From positions 62,001 to 126,000 of the forward strand of contig NZ_JAUYVM010000003.1 of NCBI RefSeq assembly GCF_030689305.1: DNA of 64,000 nt. The letters run 5' to 3'. The stretch's first letter is position 1; every line of letters starts with the position of its first letter. Origin of the DNA: Vibrio penaeicida. Lineage in GTDB: Bacteria; Pseudomonadota; Gammaproteobacteria; Enterobacterales; Vibrionaceae. Under the pieces are notes generated by a model. It had not been told where the DNA came from. It worked only from the letters and a program-made list of their open reading frames with translations, and made no database searches. Below are positions 1 through 8,592 of the stretch, in pieces. A program made the position numbers and the translations under genes.

Positions 1-1603
1 TATTTGGGTACTTAGTTTGTAGGTATTCATTGACGTCAACCGTGCCACGGTCCGTAACTTCAATACCGAGTTCTTCTAAGCCAAAGCCTTTCACATTGGC
101 AACACGACCCAGTGCGAGTAACACTTTATCAAAGTAAACGCGTTTGGTTTCACCTTGGTGTTCAAGCTCGGCAAACTGACCCTGTTCATCACGACCAAAT
201 TGCGCGGCTTTGTGACCCGTTAATAGGTTTACACCGTCTTCGGTCAAGTGGCTTGCTACGAGATCAGACGCTTCTCTATCTTCACGAATTAGGATTTGTT
301 CCGCCATCTCAACCAGAGTAACTTCAGATCCAAGTAAGCTAAAGCTTTGTGCGAGTTCGCAACCAATAGGACCGCCACCTAACACCAACAGTTTTTCAGG
401 CTGCTCGCGCAGTTCCCATACGTTGTCGGAAGTGAGGTATTCAACATCGCTTAAACCTGGGATACCCGGAACCAGTGGGCGAGCACCAGTTGCGATAACG
501 ATGTTTTTCGTTCTGAGACGTTCACCATTTACTTCCACTTCCCAAGGAGATAGAACTTTCGCTTCGCCAGTCACACAATCGACACCCAGCGAAGAATAGC
601 GCTCGATAGAGTCGTGAGGTTCAATGTCCGCAATGACGTGTTGAACACGGTCCATTACCGCGCCAAAATCAGCTTTCGCTTCTCCGGCATCAATTCCAAA
701 ACGCTTGGCTTGAGAGATTTCCTTCATTGTGTGCGCGGCACGAATCAGTGCTTTAGAAGGCACACAACCTGTGTTCAAACAGTCACCACCCATCTTATGG
801 CGCTCAATCAAGGTGACTTTCGCTTTAACCGCGGCAGCAATGTAAGCTGAAACTAAACCACCAGAACCAGCACCGATAACCACCATGTTGGTATCGAATT
901 TAGCGGGTTTCTTCCAGCCTTCATACACTTTACGAGCCGCAATAATATCGACCAGTTTCTTGGCAATTAATGGGAACAAACCAAGTAAAACAAATGAAAG
1001 CAAAATTGGTGGTGAAATAATGCCCGCTAACGAGTCGATTTCAGCTAGCTGAGTACCAGCGTTAACGTATACCGCTGTGCCCGCTAACATCCCCAATTGA
1101 CTTACCCAATAAAAATCGCGTGCTTTGATTGGTGTTAAACCCATTAATAGGTTGACGACAAAGAAAGGGAATACAGGGATTAAGCGTAAAGTGAACAGGT
1201 AGAACTTACCTTGTTTTTCAACACCTTCGTTAATGGCTGATAAGCGCTCGCCGAATTTATTTTGAACCCAATCGCGCAGTAAAAATCGGCTGAATAAGAA
1301 CGCAAGAGTTGCCCCAACAGAGCTGGCAAACGAAACCAATAGCAAGCCCCAGCCAAACCCAAACAATGCGCCGCCTAATAGTGTCATAATGGCTGCACCA
1401 GGCAATGATAGCGCGGTCACGATGACGTAAATAACAAAGTAGGTCACACTGGAAAGCAGAGGGTTTTCAGCAATCAGAGAAGACAATTGTTCCTGCTGCT
1501 GCTTTGCTGTTTCCAAGGTAAGGAAACGGCCTAAATCTAGGCTAAACCATAAAACTATGAACCCAACAATCGCGAGTGCGAGAAGTATCTTTTTTTTGCT
1601 CAT
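1..1603 (-). CDS. DedA/TVP38-type membrane domain fused to FAD disulfide oxidoreductase (partial)
   Basis: The gene runs off the left edge, so its C-terminus is missing. Translation from ATG at 1603 (upstream AAGGAA ribosome site) gives about 225 residues of a TVP38/TMEM64 (SNARE-associated, DedA-like) membrane domain with several hydrophobic helices and the family-type stretch around LPGAAIMTLLGG. A class I pyridine nucleotide-disulfide oxidoreductase follows: an FAD-binding GAGSGG, a redox-active GGDCLNTGCVPSKA with the CxxxxC pair, and a second Rossmann motif GGGPIGCE. The reductase half resembles mercuric reductase and dihydrolipoamide dehydrogenase. The fused layout implies an inner-membrane, NAD(P)H-linked redox enzyme. 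Its substrate cannot be read here, and no mer genes lie nearby. Confidence 0.85.
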   Translation of the reverse strand, partial: MSKKKILLALAIVGFIVLWFSLDLGRFLTLETAKQQQEQLSSLIAENPLLSSVTYFVIYVIVTALSLPGAAIMTLLGGALFGFGWGLLLVSFASSVGATLAFLFSRFLLRDWVQNKFGERLSAINEGVEKQGKFYLFTLRLIPVFPFFVVNLLMGLTPIKARDFYWVSQLGMLAGTAVYVNAGTQLAEIDSLAGIISPPILLSFVLLGLFPLIAKKLVDIIAARKVYEGWKKPAKFDTNMVVIGAGSGGLVSAYIAAAVKAKVTLIERHKMGGDCLNTGCVPSKALIRAAHTMKEISQAKRFGIDAGEAKADFGAVMDRVQHVIADIEPHDSIERYSSLGVDCVTGEAKVLSPWEVEVNGERLRTKNIVIATGARPLVPGIPGLSDVEYLTSDNVWELREQPEKLLVLGGGPIGCELAQSFSLLGSEVTLVEMAEQILIREDREASDLVASHLTEDGVNLLTGHKAAQFGRDEQGQFAELEHQGETKRVYFDKVLLALGRVANVKGFGLEELGIEVTDRGTVDVNEYLQTKYPN

Positions 1604-1746
1604 CACATTTCCTTCATTAGGTTGTTGGCAAAATTATCAATCACTTATATCCACCATGTGGTCTGGCTTTAAGTGTAGTGAAACTGGTTAATAAAAACAG
1701 GGCAAATACGTTCTTTTCCTTGAACTGAAACAGAAGATAACGCTCT

Positions 1747-1777
1747 GAATCCAGTATCTTGAGGGAGTTTGAGTATT
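1747..1777. repeat. CCCAAG/CTTGAGG interspersed repeat, copy 1
   Basis: Contains CCAGTATCTTGAGGGAGTTT and then GAGTATTT. It shares the CAGTATCTTGAGG core with copies at 47329 and 57236 and looks like a decayed version of the fuller palindrome at 51059. Confidence 0.45.
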
Positions 1778-2002
1778 TATTTACAGCTCTGTTTTGAAGA
1801 CTTGTTTTAAAAGACCCATCAAAGCACAGGTTCATTTCACGTTTTTATGCTTTTTTTAAAAAAAAGGGATTCGTCTTATTCCTCTAGATTCTGAATAAGT
1901 CGTAATAGAAGCAAAAATACATTTAGCGAAAAGAACTTAAAGAGCCCCTAGGCTCAGCGGCAAAAAAGTGTTTTTTCATTTTACGGTTGGGGGAAACAAA
2001 TC

Positions 2003-2022
2003 TTAGGGTCATCAGACCCTAA
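2003..2022. repeat. TAGGGTC-GACCCTA palindrome (perfect copy)
   Basis: TTAGGGTC, loop ATCA, GACCCTAA: eight-base arms with a four-base loop. It is related to the 18-mer CTAGGTCAACAGACCCTA found at 13635, 14595 and 17140. It lies downstream of the 2054-2470 gene. No T-run follows, so a classical terminator is not evident. Confidence 0.6.
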
Positions 2023-2053
2023 CATCAGTAGGATAATTTGGAGTGAGGAAAAA

Positions 2054-2470
2054 TTAGTGTGATTTTGGGGGATGATTACAGGTAATGGAGCGTGAAAACT
2101 CTTCCTGACACATTTGAGCACGTGGTTCATTTTCATACAAACGGTAGAGGCGGCACATTTCCACCAATGTATCGCACGCCAAAAGATAACTTTTGTGACG
2201 AAATGCCTGACCGCGGTCGGGGTTGTTCATCTCATTAACCAGCGCATAGTGCAGCTTTTTCAATACTCGGATGGCGCAATAGTCGTCACCGACTTCCTGC
2301 GATCGTCTCACCAGTTTTTGGCAGGCATCGTTATAGGCATGAAGTGCTCGCTCACAGCCGTTGCTTTTAGTCAATACAGCTTCACACAGATACATTTCGG
2401 TTTTTAAATCTTGAGCCTTCAAGCGATAGTTGTCGATATTGCGGAAAATCTGATGATGAAGTGAATCCAT
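2054..2470 (-). CDS. Cys-rich 138-aa protein of unknown function, Fur-box promoter
   Basis: I do not recognise this protein. It is predicted to be mostly alpha-helical and soluble, with no signal peptide or membrane segment. Several cysteines are spread along it (in LCEA, GCER, DACQ, DYCA, LACD, EMCR, QMCQ and ITCN), which could mean metal or redox chemistry. It is transcribed away from nrdA. Its start lies just inside a strong Fur-like box at 2503-2521, so it is probably induced by iron starvation. The shared divergent control region suggests, but does not prove, a role linked to the RNR operon or to iron. Confidence 0.6.
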   Translation of the reverse strand: MDSLHHQIFRNIDNYRLKAQDLKTEMYLCEAVLTKSNGCERALHAYNDACQKLVRRSQEVGDDYCAIRVLKKLHYALVNEMNNPDRGQAFRHKSYLLACDTLVEMCRLYRLYENEPRAQMCQEEFSRSITCNHPPKSH

Positions 2471-2502
2471 TTCTTTAACATCCCAAATGAGTGAAGTATT
2501 TT

Positions 2503-2521
2503 TTAAATGATAATCATTATC
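2503..2521. promoter_or_regulatory. Fur box upstream of the 138-aa orphan
   Basis: This 19-mer matches the Fur consensus GATAATGATAATCATTATC at 16 of 19 positions by hand count. It is followed by AATTGATAA, which extends the hexamer array. It lies about 33 bp upstream of the minus-strand start at 2470. Confidence 0.75.
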
Positions 2522-2766
2522 AATTGATAAATCTACACCCTTTTTTTGTTTTAAAAATTACGCGGTCGATCACGAAACTTTATTTCTGCTTAAATTACAT
2601 AAAAAAACCATATATATCATTGGTATACGTTACTCATTACTAGCATTTAATTTTGTGGGAAATTTCGTGCTTCAAACCGCTAAACTTTGCTCGCCTCTGC
2701 TCTGGCAAGGCATCTAGAAATTGCAAAATCTTTTTCGCTTGTTCAGCTCTAATATGTAAAACGTCT

Positions 2767-2785
2767 TGAATTGATAATCATTATC
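2767..2785. promoter_or_regulatory. Fur box upstream of nrdA
   Basis: This 19-mer contains the uninterrupted core TGATAATCATTATC and matches the Fur consensus at 15 of 19 positions. It overlaps the proposed -35 element of the nrdA promoter, where Fur binding would block RNA polymerase. Confidence 0.75.
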
Positions 2786-2800
2786 AACTAGATCTATATA
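2771..2800 (+). promoter_or_regulatory. Putative nrdA promoter
   Basis: TTGATA (2771-2776), an 18-bp spacer and TATATA (2795-2800) form a plausible sigma70 promoter directly upstream of nrdA. The Fur-like box covers the -35. Confidence 0.45.
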
Positions 2801-2845
2801 GCAAGATGTAGTGGTTAATTTTTGAACTGGATACAAGATATAGTT

Positions 2846-5098
2846 ATGGACGTAATAAAACGCGACGGGCGAAAAGAGAAAACTAGCCTGGATAAAGTTA
2901 CCCGAAGAGCAGAGGCACTGTCAGACGGTTTAAAGGTAGAACCTATAGCAGTGGCTCAAAAAGTAGTAAGTGGCCTGTATGATGGCATTAAGGTGACAGA
3001 GATTGATGTTTTCCTAGCAGAAACATCAGCCAGCTTGGCAGCAGAGCACCCAGATTATGCGAAACTTGCAGCACGTGTGTTGGTGAGTTCACTCCAAAAA
3101 GAAACTCAAGGTTTCCAGCGGGCGACGAAGCAACTGGCCGAAATTGGTATTTTATCGGATGAATATGTCGCTCAAGTGCAGCGCCAAGGCCCTGAGCTTG
3201 CAGAGCTGATTGATTACAAACGTGATTATCAGTTTGACTACTTCGGGTACAAAACGTTAGAGCGTTCATACTTGCTAAAAGCGGATGGTGTGATTGTTGA
3301 GCGTCCGCAAGACATGTACATGCGTGTCGCGATAGCAGTGGCTGGTGACAATATTAAACAAATTAAAGAGCTCTACGACATGTTGAGCTTAGGCTATTAC
3401 ACACACGCAACGCCAACGCTGTTCAATGCCGGCTGCAAAATGCAGCAACTTTCATCTTGTTTCCTTTTGGCCATGCAAGATGATTCCATTTCAGGGATCT
3501 ACGACACGTTAAAAGACTGCGCACTCATTTCAAAATCGGCGGGTGGAATTGGCTTACACATTCACAACATTCGTGCATCTGGCGCACCAATTATCGGTAC
3601 GAACGGTATTTCGAATGGCATCATCCCGATGTTGAAAGTGTTCAATGAAACCGCTCGTTACGTAGACCAAGGCGGCGGTAAGCGAAAAGGTTCATTTGCG
3701 ATTTACCTAGAACCTTGGCATGCCGATATTGAAGCCTTCTTAGACCTGCGTAAAAACCATGGTAAGGAAGAATTCCGTGCTCGTGACCTATTCTTGTCAC
3801 TTTGGGTTCCAGATTTGTTTATGGAGCGTGTAGAGCAGGATGGTGATTGGACGTTGTTCAGTGAACACAGCGCGAAAGGGCTTTCTGACGTTTACGGTGA
3901 TGAGTTTGTTGCCTTGTACGAGAAATATGAACGTGAAGGGCTAGGGCTCAAAACAGTAAAAGCGCGTCAAATTATGACTCAAATCATTGAGTCTCAAGCG
4001 GAAACTGGCACGCCTTACATGTTGTATAAAGACTCGTGTAACGTGAAATCGAACCAAAAAAATCTGGGTACGATCAAGTCGAGTAACCTGTGTGCTGAGA
4101 TCATGGAAGTGTCGACGGCCAACGAAACAGCGGCATGTAATCTGGCTTCACTGGCATTGCCTAAATGCATTATTAACGGTGAGTTTGATTTCGAAAGGCT
4201 CCATGAAATCACTAAAATCGCGATTAAGAATTTAGATCGTGTAATTGATGTGAATTACCACCCAACAGACAAAATCGAAAAGTCGAACCACGCTCATCGA
4301 CCAGTTGGCTTAGGCATTCAAGGCTTGGCAGACGTATTCTTCAAGTTGCACCTACCTTACGACAGCGATGAAGCGCGTGCTTTGAACCGCGATATTGCTG
4401 AAACCATGTATCACGCTTCTCTGGAAGCATCGTGTGAGTTAGCACAAGATCTGGGTACTTACAGCAGTTACGATGGCTCGCCAGTTAGCCAAGGTATCTT
4501 CCAGTTTGATTTATGGAATGAACAACCGAGCGAGCGCTGGGATTGGTCTTCACTGAGAAACAACATTTCTCAACATGGTCTTCGCAACTCACTGTTGATT
4601 GCTCAAATGCCAACCGCATCTACTGCTCAAATCTTGGGTAACAATGAAGCATTTGAAGCGCAGACCAGCAATATCTATAAGCGTCAGACACTGTCTGGTG
4701 AGTTCATTATTGTTAATCGTCACTTGGTTAAAACGCTAGAAGAACGCGGCTTATGGACGGCAGCTGTTCGTGATTCCATCATTTTGAACAACGGTTCCTT
4801 ACAAAATATTGCGTCGATACCTGAAGACGTAAAATCGGTTTATCGCACGGTATGGGAACTTTCTCAAAAAGCGATCATCGACATGTCGGCAGATCGTGGC
4901 CCGTACGTATGTCAATCGCAAAGCCTTAACCTATGGCTAGCATCTCCAACATTTGCTCAGATTAACGCCATGCATTTTTACGCTTGGAAACGTGGACTGA
5001 AAACGGGCATGTACTACCTGAGATCCAAACCTTCTGCTAACGCGGTGAAGATGACCGTCGGTAACAACGATGAAGATTGCGTGGGCTGTGGCGCTTAG
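2846..5098 (+). CDS. nrdA: Ribonucleoside-diphosphate reductase large subunit, eukaryote-like
   Basis: Catalytic alpha subunit of a class I ribonucleotide reductase, which reduces NDPs to dNDPs in the cytoplasm. An N-terminal ATP-cone (VIKRDGR to about residue 90) is followed by the barrel. Active-site elements are visible: SSCFLL with the first redox Cys, SNLCAEI with the radical Cys and its Asn/Glu partners, CNLASLALP with the second redox Cys, and a C-terminal CVGC tail for thiol exchange. Stretches such as DYFGYKTLERSYLL, ISKSAGGIG and GTPYMLYKDSCN read like vertebrate RRM1 rather than E. coli NrdA. ATG at 2846 (MDVIKRDG) is preferred over the longer TTG frame from 2822, because ATP cones normally begin this way. 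It leads nrdB and a glutaredoxin gene. Confidence 0.93.
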   Translation: MDVIKRDGRKEKTSLDKVTRRAEALSDGLKVEPIAVAQKVVSGLYDGIKVTEIDVFLAETSASLAAEHPDYAKLAARVLVSSLQKETQGFQRATKQLAEIGILSDEYVAQVQRQGPELAELIDYKRDYQFDYFGYKTLERSYLLKADGVIVERPQDMYMRVAIAVAGDNIKQIKELYDMLSLGYYTHATPTLFNAGCKMQQLSSCFLLAMQDDSISGIYDTLKDCALISKSAGGIGLHIHNIRASGAPIIGTNGISNGIIPMLKVFNETARYVDQGGGKRKGSFAIYLEPWHADIEAFLDLRKNHGKEEFRARDLFLSLWVPDLFMERVEQDGDWTLFSEHSAKGLSDVYGDEFVALYEKYEREGLGLKTVKARQIMTQIIESQAETGTPYMLYKDSCNVKSNQKNLGTIKSSNLCAEIMEVSTANETAACNLASLALPKCIINGEFDFERLHEITKIAIKNLDRVIDVNYHPTDKIEKSNHAHRPVGLGIQGLADVFFKLHLPYDSDEARALNRDIAETMYHASLEASCELAQDLGTYSSYDGSPVSQGIFQFDLWNEQPSERWDWSSLRNNISQHGLRNSLLIAQMPTASTAQILGNNEAFEAQTSNIYKRQTLSGEFIIVNRHLVKTLEERGLWTAAVRDSIILNNGSLQNIASIPEDVKSVYRTVWELSQKAIIDMSADRGPYVCQSQSLNLWLASPTFAQINAMHFYAWKRGLKTGMYYLRSKPSANAVKMTVGNNDEDCVGCGA

Positions 5099-5191
5099 GT
5101 TAAACCGCCAGAACCAGAAAACGCTTTGTTTTAAATAGAACAATGATTTAAGGCGGGTACACCCTATCCGCCTGCTTAACAGGACAACACC

Positions 5192-6124
5192 ATGATAGTA
5201 AAAAACAAGTTTAGCCTTTTTCCTATTCAGTACGAAGAAATTTGGCAAGCATACAAAACCCATGAAGCCGCTTTTTGGACCACCGAAGAATTGGATTTTG
5301 CTCAAGATCTGCCTGATCTACAAAAACTGACAGAAGGTGAGCAGCACTTTATCCGTCACGTTTTGGCGTTTTTCGCACAAAGTGAAGGCATGATCAATGA
5401 GAACTTGTTGACCCGTTTTTACGGCGAGATTGAAATTGCAGAAGCGCGCTGCTTCCTTGCTCTTCAAGCGTTCAATGAAGTGATTCACGCCGAAACATAT
5501 GCGCTTCAATTGGAAACTTACATACCGGATGTCGAAGAGCGTGAGCGTTTGTTCAATGCCATTGACAACGTGCCAACAGTGAAGCGTAAAGCCCAATGGG
5601 TGATGAAATGGATCTCGTCCGACAAACCACTAGCGATGCGCCTTATTGCGTTTGGTTTAGTAGAAGGGTTGTTCTTTGCTGGCAGCTTCTGTGCGATTTA
5701 CTACTTCCGCAAGCGCGGTTTATTGGCGGGTCTTGCAGCAAGTAATGACCTAATCGCACGTGATGAAGGCTTGCACTTTAGCTTCTCGGCATTGCTATTT
5801 AAAACATTGGGTCAAGGTAAAGTGACTCAAACGGAATTTGAAGAGATATGCCGTGAAGCGGTTTCTATCGAAAAGGAGTTTGTGACAGAAGCATTGCCTG
5901 TGGATCTGATTGGTATGAATGCGGATCTAATGTGCCAATACATTGAACACACGGCTGATGTTATTGCTGGGCTATTTGGATTTAACCCTGTTTTTGGCTC
6001 AGAGAACCCATTTGATTACATGCGCCTTCTTGATATGGAAGGGAAAACCAATTTCTTTGAAAAACGTGTGACCGAGTATAAGCGTCCACAAGATCGTCAA
6101 CTGGCATTTGATGCCGATTTCTAA
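5192..6124 (+). CDS. nrdB: Ribonucleoside-diphosphate reductase small subunit, eukaryote-like
   Basis: Radical-generating beta subunit, 310 residues (E. coli NrdB is about 376). The expected di-metal ligands can be placed as D35, E96, H99, E158, E192 and H195. Y103 sits four residues after H99, as the radical tyrosine does in mouse R2, so this is not the Tyr-less class Ic. The C-terminus DADF matches the eukaryotic R2 tail that docks on the large subunit. The 93-bp gap after nrdA and 12-bp gap before the glutaredoxin gene indicate one operon. No nrdI is present. Fur control makes the identity of the metal (Fe or Mn) an open question. Confidence 0.93.
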   Translation: MIVKNKFSLFPIQYEEIWQAYKTHEAAFWTTEELDFAQDLPDLQKLTEGEQHFIRHVLAFFAQSEGMINENLLTRFYGEIEIAEARCFLALQAFNEVIHAETYALQLETYIPDVEERERLFNAIDNVPTVKRKAQWVMKWISSDKPLAMRLIAFGLVEGLFFAGSFCAIYYFRKRGLLAGLAASNDLIARDEGLHFSFSALLFKTLGQGKVTQTEFEEICREAVSIEKEFVTEALPVDLIGMNADLMCQYIEHTADVIAGLFGFNPVFGSENPFDYMRLLDMEGKTNFFEKRVTEYKRPQDRQLAFDADF

Positions 6125-6136
6125 CAGGAGTGGAAA

Positions 6137-6379
6137 ATGCAAATAGAGATGTTTAGCAAGGACAACTGTCCACAATGTGTCACAGCGGCAAATTGGATTG
6201 CTCAGCAGGGTATGAAGCTACGTCAACTAAAGTTAGATAAAGACTTCGACCGTGAATCCTTATTTGAACTCTTCCCAACAGCGCGGAGCTATCCACAGTT
6301 TAGAGTGAATGGCGAAGCGGTAGGGGATTTTGAATCGCTGAAAAGACAGTTGGCATTTGCATCAGAAGCGGCATTTTAA
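6137..6379 (+). CDS. Glutaredoxin-like reductant for the RNR (NrdH/Grx-like)
   Basis: An 80-residue thioredoxin-fold protein with a redox CPQC at residues 14-17 and a SYPQ cis-proline segment. Such proteins recycle the C-terminal cysteines of RNR large subunits. It starts 12 bp after nrdB behind AGGAGTGG and is followed at once by a strong terminator, so it closes the nrd operon. Whether it is fed by glutathione or by thioredoxin reductase cannot be told from sequence. Confidence 0.85.
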   Translation: MQIEMFSKDNCPQCVTAANWIAQQGMKLRQLKLDKDFDRESLFELFPTARSYPQFRVNGEAVGDFESLKRQLAFASEAAF

Positions 6380-6424
6380 CTTATCCCGTGCAGAGGTTAA
6401 GTTAGATATAGATACTCTGAAAAC

Positions 6425-6454
6425 AAAATGGCGGCACATGATGCCGCCATTTTT
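6425..6454 (+). terminator. Rho-independent terminator of the nrd operon
   Basis: ATGGCGGCA (6428-6436), loop CATGA, TGCCGCCAT (6442-6450), flanked by AAA and TTTT. Nine perfect pairs. Confidence 0.9.
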
Positions 6455-6512
6455 ATGAGCGTTACACTAGTTTTTATAAACGTTACAATGGTTTTTATGA
6501 GCGTTACAATAG
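6450..6512. repeat. Three tandem 21-bp repeats
   Basis: Three head-to-tail units (6450-6470, 6471-6491, 6492-6512) of pattern TTTTTATRARCGTTACAMTRG between the nrd terminator and the end of the convergent kinase gene. Units 1 and 3 differ at one position. Confidence 0.8.
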
Positions 6513-6515
6513 TGA

Positions 6516-7907
6516 CTACAATGTCGTTGTATCAAATTGATAGGTTTGCAGAGTGACTTTTTTCTGTTGAGGTGGTGTCTCTACCGGAACCAAAACCGTG
6601 AAGCGTGCGCCACCTAATTCACTGTCATCGACTGAGATAGTCCAATTCAACGTCTTAGCGGCACTTGCTGCGATGGCTAGCCCTAGTCCAAACCCGCCAC
6701 TGTCGGCATTTCGGCTTTTATCTAAGCGAGAAAATGCCATAAAGATTTCTTTGCGTTTATCAAGTGGGATTCCGGGTCCGTCGTCTTCAATGTCTATTGC
6801 CCAGTGGGTTTTAAAACAGGTAAGGCTTAGCCTAACTTGCTCTTTACCATAACGAGTGGCGTTGGTTATGAAGTTGTCTATTACCAGCTGGCAAAGTGTT
6901 TCGTCTGCATTAAGAACTGTGTTGCCCGTTTTACAGTTAACAACAAAATTTCCCTGAAATTCTGTAATTTTATTTAGCCGATCACTGCAAAAATCTGAAA
7001 TATAAATATCGGAGTTTTTACTGTTCTTTTCGACGTTCCCTGCCAAATTCAACTTAGAGAGTTGCACAATTTTTGTCGACAGTTCCTTTATATCGTCGAC
7101 ATAACTGTCGATGTTGTCGAAGATAGCTCTTTCTTGGATTGGAGCCTTTATTCTTGCGAGATCGGAAGCCATCTGTATGCGGCTTAGTGGTGTACGAATT
7201 TCATGAGGGATGGCTTGAGTAAAGATTTGGCTTTGGCGAACTCGGCTTTCAATGTCTTCCGCCATGTTGTTAAATCCGTCGGCTAATTCCCGAATCGGAT
7301 GCGAATACTGCTTTGTAGTACGAGTTGTTAAACACCCTTGACCGAATTTACGCTGAGCGTCGACCAATTGGTTAATTTGCTTTTGAATCCTACGAACCGG
7401 CATATAAATAAGTGCACCTAAGCTGACAACTAATGTCGCCAATAGCGCAAGTACGAAGTGAATTTCAGAGTTTTCGTACCACTCAATCTGGGGTTCAAAG
7501 AATTCGCCATGTTCGCTAAAAAATAAGCTAGACGAAGAGTTAGGAATGGGCATAACTACGGCAAAGTGGCAACCGTTGATGAGGTATACCGGTAACCCCT
7601 TCATGTAAAACATGAATTCACAGTTAGGGCAGGGCTTACTTTCATCCCAGTCTTTGAGCAGTGCCATATCAAAAATGTAAAAGCGCTGCTTACCCGTTCG
7701 TTCCAGTTCTTTGTATAAGGAGTTTGGTTGCCCTCGTTCCTCAATGTATTGATTGACGAAAAAACTCGCGTCATTGAGGAATATCTCGACATCAGTGCGA
7801 TGCATGTAGTCTTCGCCGAGATGAAGGAAAACCATAATGGTTAACCCCAGCCCGGCTACAATACCTAGATAAAGCCGGGTGAACATGGAATTGAAAAATT
7901 TAAACAT
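6516..7907 (-). CDS. Sensor histidine kinase
   Basis: Inner-membrane sensor with TM1 at about residues 9-29, a periplasmic domain of roughly 115 residues, TM2 at about 151-170 and a HAMP linker. HisKA carries the phospho-accepting H235 in PHEIRTPLSRI. The ATPase domain has an N box (DNFITNATRYG), G1 (DDGPGIP) and G2 (GGFGLGLA). The periplasmic part holds three cysteines, C93 and C96 (CPNC) and C113, which could sense redox state or metal. It overlaps the response regulator gene by 8 bp. Layout and size resemble RstB/PhoQ-class kinases, but the ligand is unknown. Confidence 0.9.
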   Translation of the reverse strand: MFKFFNSMFTRLYLGIVAGLGLTIMVFLHLGEDYMHRTDVEIFLNDASFFVNQYIEERGQPNSLYKELERTGKQRFYIFDMALLKDWDESKPCPNCEFMFYMKGLPVYLINGCHFAVVMPIPNSSSSLFFSEHGEFFEPQIEWYENSEIHFVLALLATLVVSLGALIYMPVRRIQKQINQLVDAQRKFGQGCLTTRTTKQYSHPIRELADGFNNMAEDIESRVRQSQIFTQAIPHEIRTPLSRIQMASDLARIKAPIQERAIFDNIDSYVDDIKELSTKIVQLSKLNLAGNVEKNSKNSDIYISDFCSDRLNKITEFQGNFVVNCKTGNTVLNADETLCQLVIDNFITNATRYGKEQVRLSLTCFKTHWAIDIEDDGPGIPLDKRKEIFMAFSRLDKSRNADSGGFGLGLAIAASAAKTLNWTISVDDSELGGARFTVLVPVETPPQQKKVTLQTYQFDTTTL

Positions 7908-8592
7908 GAGTCAGCATGTAACCCTGATTTCTAACCGTCTTAATGAATGCTGTTGAAACATTCGCCATTGAGAACTTTTTGCGTAAACCGGAAACGCGCA
8001 TGTCTATAGAGCGATCATTAAAATTGTATTCAATGCCGCGAGCAGATTGGCAGAAAATTTCACGTGAAACGGGTTTATTTGAGTTTTCTAACAGCAAGTG
8101 CAAAATATCAAATTCTGACTCAGTAAGATTGAGCTTAGTTTCGTGATAGCACGCGATTTTTCGAGTTAGACAAAGTGAAATGCCGTAGTTAGAAAGAGAT
8201 TGAGGATCTGGAGCTGATTGGGACTTTTGATAGCGCCTTAAAAGGGCTTCAATTCGAGCAACAAGAATATGACCGCGAACGGGTTTAGTGAGGTAGTCGT
8301 CTGCCCCAAATTTAAATAGGCTCACTTCAGTAAGTTCATCTTCTGAAGCGGTTAGAACGACGATCATACCATCGTAAAACTCCCGAATTTCTTGGCATAT
8401 GGTTGCGCCGTCTTTTCCGGGTAACATGAGATCTAATATCACAAGATCTGGGGAAGTATTTTTAACCGCGTCGACAGCATCCAAACCGTCGCAGATAGCG
8501 TCTACCTTATAGCCTTCAGCTTCAAGGTACATCTTAGTCAGGCGAGATATTTCCTTATCATCTTCAACCAATAAAATTCTACAATTTGGCAT
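7900..8592 (-). CDS. OmpR-family response regulator
   Basis: Receiver domain with the acidic pair at residues 11-12, phospho-acceptor D54 (ILDLMLPG) and conserved Lys (TKPV), followed by a winged-helix DNA-binding domain (NRSIDMRVSGLRKK). I place the start at MPNCRILLVEDD (8592), as in typical receivers. The open frame extends 20 codons further to 8652, but that extension lacks family similarity. It is cotranscribed with the kinase at 6516-7907, where the reading frames overlap. Targets are unknown. Confidence 0.88.
   Translation of the reverse strand: MPNCRILLVEDDKEISRLTKMYLEAEGYKVDAICDGLDAVDAVKNTSPDLVILDLMLPGKDGATICQEIREFYDGMIVVLTASEDELTEVSLFKFGADDYLTKPVRGHILVARIEALLRRYQKSQSAPDPQSLSNYGISLCLTRKIACYHETKLNLTESEFDILHLLLENSNKPVSREIFCQSARGIEYNFNDRSIDMRVSGLRKKFSMANVSTAFIKTVRNQGYMLTHV

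Larger units (their letters stand above)
1604..2053. other. Intergenic region between flavoprotein and Cys-rich orphan
   Basis: About 450 bp with no convincing gene. It must hold the promoter of the flavoprotein gene. It contains one CCCAAG-family repeat (1747-1777), a small GAGCC-CCTA-GGCTC hairpin (1942-1955) that on the minus strand is followed by a T-rich stretch and could end the 2054-2470 transcript, and a perfect TTAGGGTC-ATCA-GACCCTAA palindrome (2003-2022). Confidence 0.5.
2471..2845. other. Divergent control region, orphan/nrdA
   Basis: 375 bp between two divergent genes, AT-rich, with one Fur-like box next to each gene (2503-2521 and 2767-2785) and a sigma70-like promoter for nrdA. 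No further gene seen. Confidence 0.7.

Noticed and set aside
2822..2845. TTG start for nrdA
   Set aside because: No good ribosome site, and ATP-cone proteins normally begin at the following MxVIKRDG.
6379..6402. TTATCCCGTGCAGAGGTTAA as a second end of the 41218 MITE-like element
   Set aside because: Resembles the terminus only partly, with no partner repeat nearby.
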